DNA of 14,178 nucleotides from Treponema sp. (GTDB lineage Bacteria; Spirochaetota; Spirochaetia; Treponematales; Breznakiellaceae), in contig JAISZZ010000108.1 in NCBI GenBank assembly GCA_031284385.1, positions 1-14,178 on the forward strand, given 5' to 3'. Under the pieces are notes generated by a model. It worked only from the letters and a program-made list of their open reading frames with translations. It was not told where the DNA came from and did not search any database. Made by a program: the position numbers and the translations under genes. Shown piece by piece: positions 14,043 through 14,178 of the stretch. Every line of letters starts with the position of its first letter. The stretch's first letter is position 1.

Positions 14043-14178
14043 ATGGCAGAAGAAAGGAGAAATGGCGGAAGCCTTGTCGGCGCGGTTGTGTTTTCAATCA
14101 TAACCGTTGTGGTATTTGACATTGTTTTTTTATACATGACAAAGAATGGCGGCAATGGCTTTGAAACGTGGCGTAAGG
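14043..14178 (+). CDS. Small membrane protein, 5' part only
   Basis: The first 45 codons are visible and the frame is open at the window edge. The ATG follows AAAGGAGATTAGAA, a near-ideal ribosome site. The product starts with a polar MAEERRNGGS and has one strong membrane helix, about residues 11-32 (LVGAVVFSI to DIVFLYM), followed by KNGGNGFETW. It is of unknown function. The position just after an HU-like gene, with a tight ribosome site and a poly-charged start, is reminiscent of phage-like or integrated-element modules, but nothing else supports that. Confidence 0.7.
   Translation, partial: MAEERRNGGSLVGAVVFSIITVVVFDIVFLYMTKNGGNGFETWRK

Noticed and set aside
1..14178. CRISPR arrays, tRNA or rRNA genes
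   Set aside because: I saw no regularly spaced direct repeats, no cloverleaf with CCA-type end, and no rRNA signature on either strand, although a covariance search was not possible.

Overview
The window most likely comes from a Gram-negative, diderm, anaerobic acetogen. A termite-gut-type Treponema (Spirochaetota) is my best guess. The evidence is Wood-Ljungdahl genes (acsA, cooC, acsB) next to a TonB-dependent outer-membrane receptor, lipoproteins with loose spirochete-style lipoboxes, a GLUG-repeat lipoprotein, an HU-like DNA-binding protein of a type I associate with Treponema and Bacteroidetes, and two long poly-G/C tracts. The assignment is an inference; no rRNA or other phylogenetic marker is present.

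Layout. Positions 1-3806 (+ strand) hold the 3' end of acsA (CO dehydrogenase), then cooC (nickel-insertion ATPase) and acsB (acetyl-CoA synthase), closed by a strong rho-independent terminator. Positions 3883-5549 (+) hold a promoter, a small exported protein of unknown function and a NifS-type cysteine desulfurase. Converging on the desulfurase from the other strand (7291-5566) is a tightly coupled four-gene sulfur-carrier operon: TusA-like, ThiF/MoeB-like E1, ThiS-like ubiquitin-fold carrier and JAMM metalloprotease. Its promoter sits almost on the first start codon. Next, on the minus strand, are an eight-helix membrane protein (8231-7401), a HmuY-family lipoprotein whose frame is broken by a 15-G tract (9045-8385), and a TonB-dependent receptor (11104-9164) preceded by a clear cobalamin riboswitch. 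A GLUG-repeat lipoprotein (13074-11560) follows on the same strand. The right end (+) has an intergenic region with a 14-C tract, a short HU/IHF-like protein (13499-13936) and the start of a small membrane protein running off the window.

How the genes fit together. CODH/ACS makes acetyl-CoA from CO2 and a methyl group delivered by a corrinoid protein, so a B12-regulated outer-membrane corrinoid importer suits this organism. The HmuY-like lipoprotein beside the receptor may be a surface ligand-capture partner, switched on and off by slippage in its G tract. The sulfur-carrier operon resembles the Wolinella HcyS/HcyF/HcyD system: the E1 would activate the carrier C-terminus, a desulfurase/TusA route could load sulfur, and the JAMM protease would trim a tail or release the product. 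The sulfur acceptor enzyme is not in this window.
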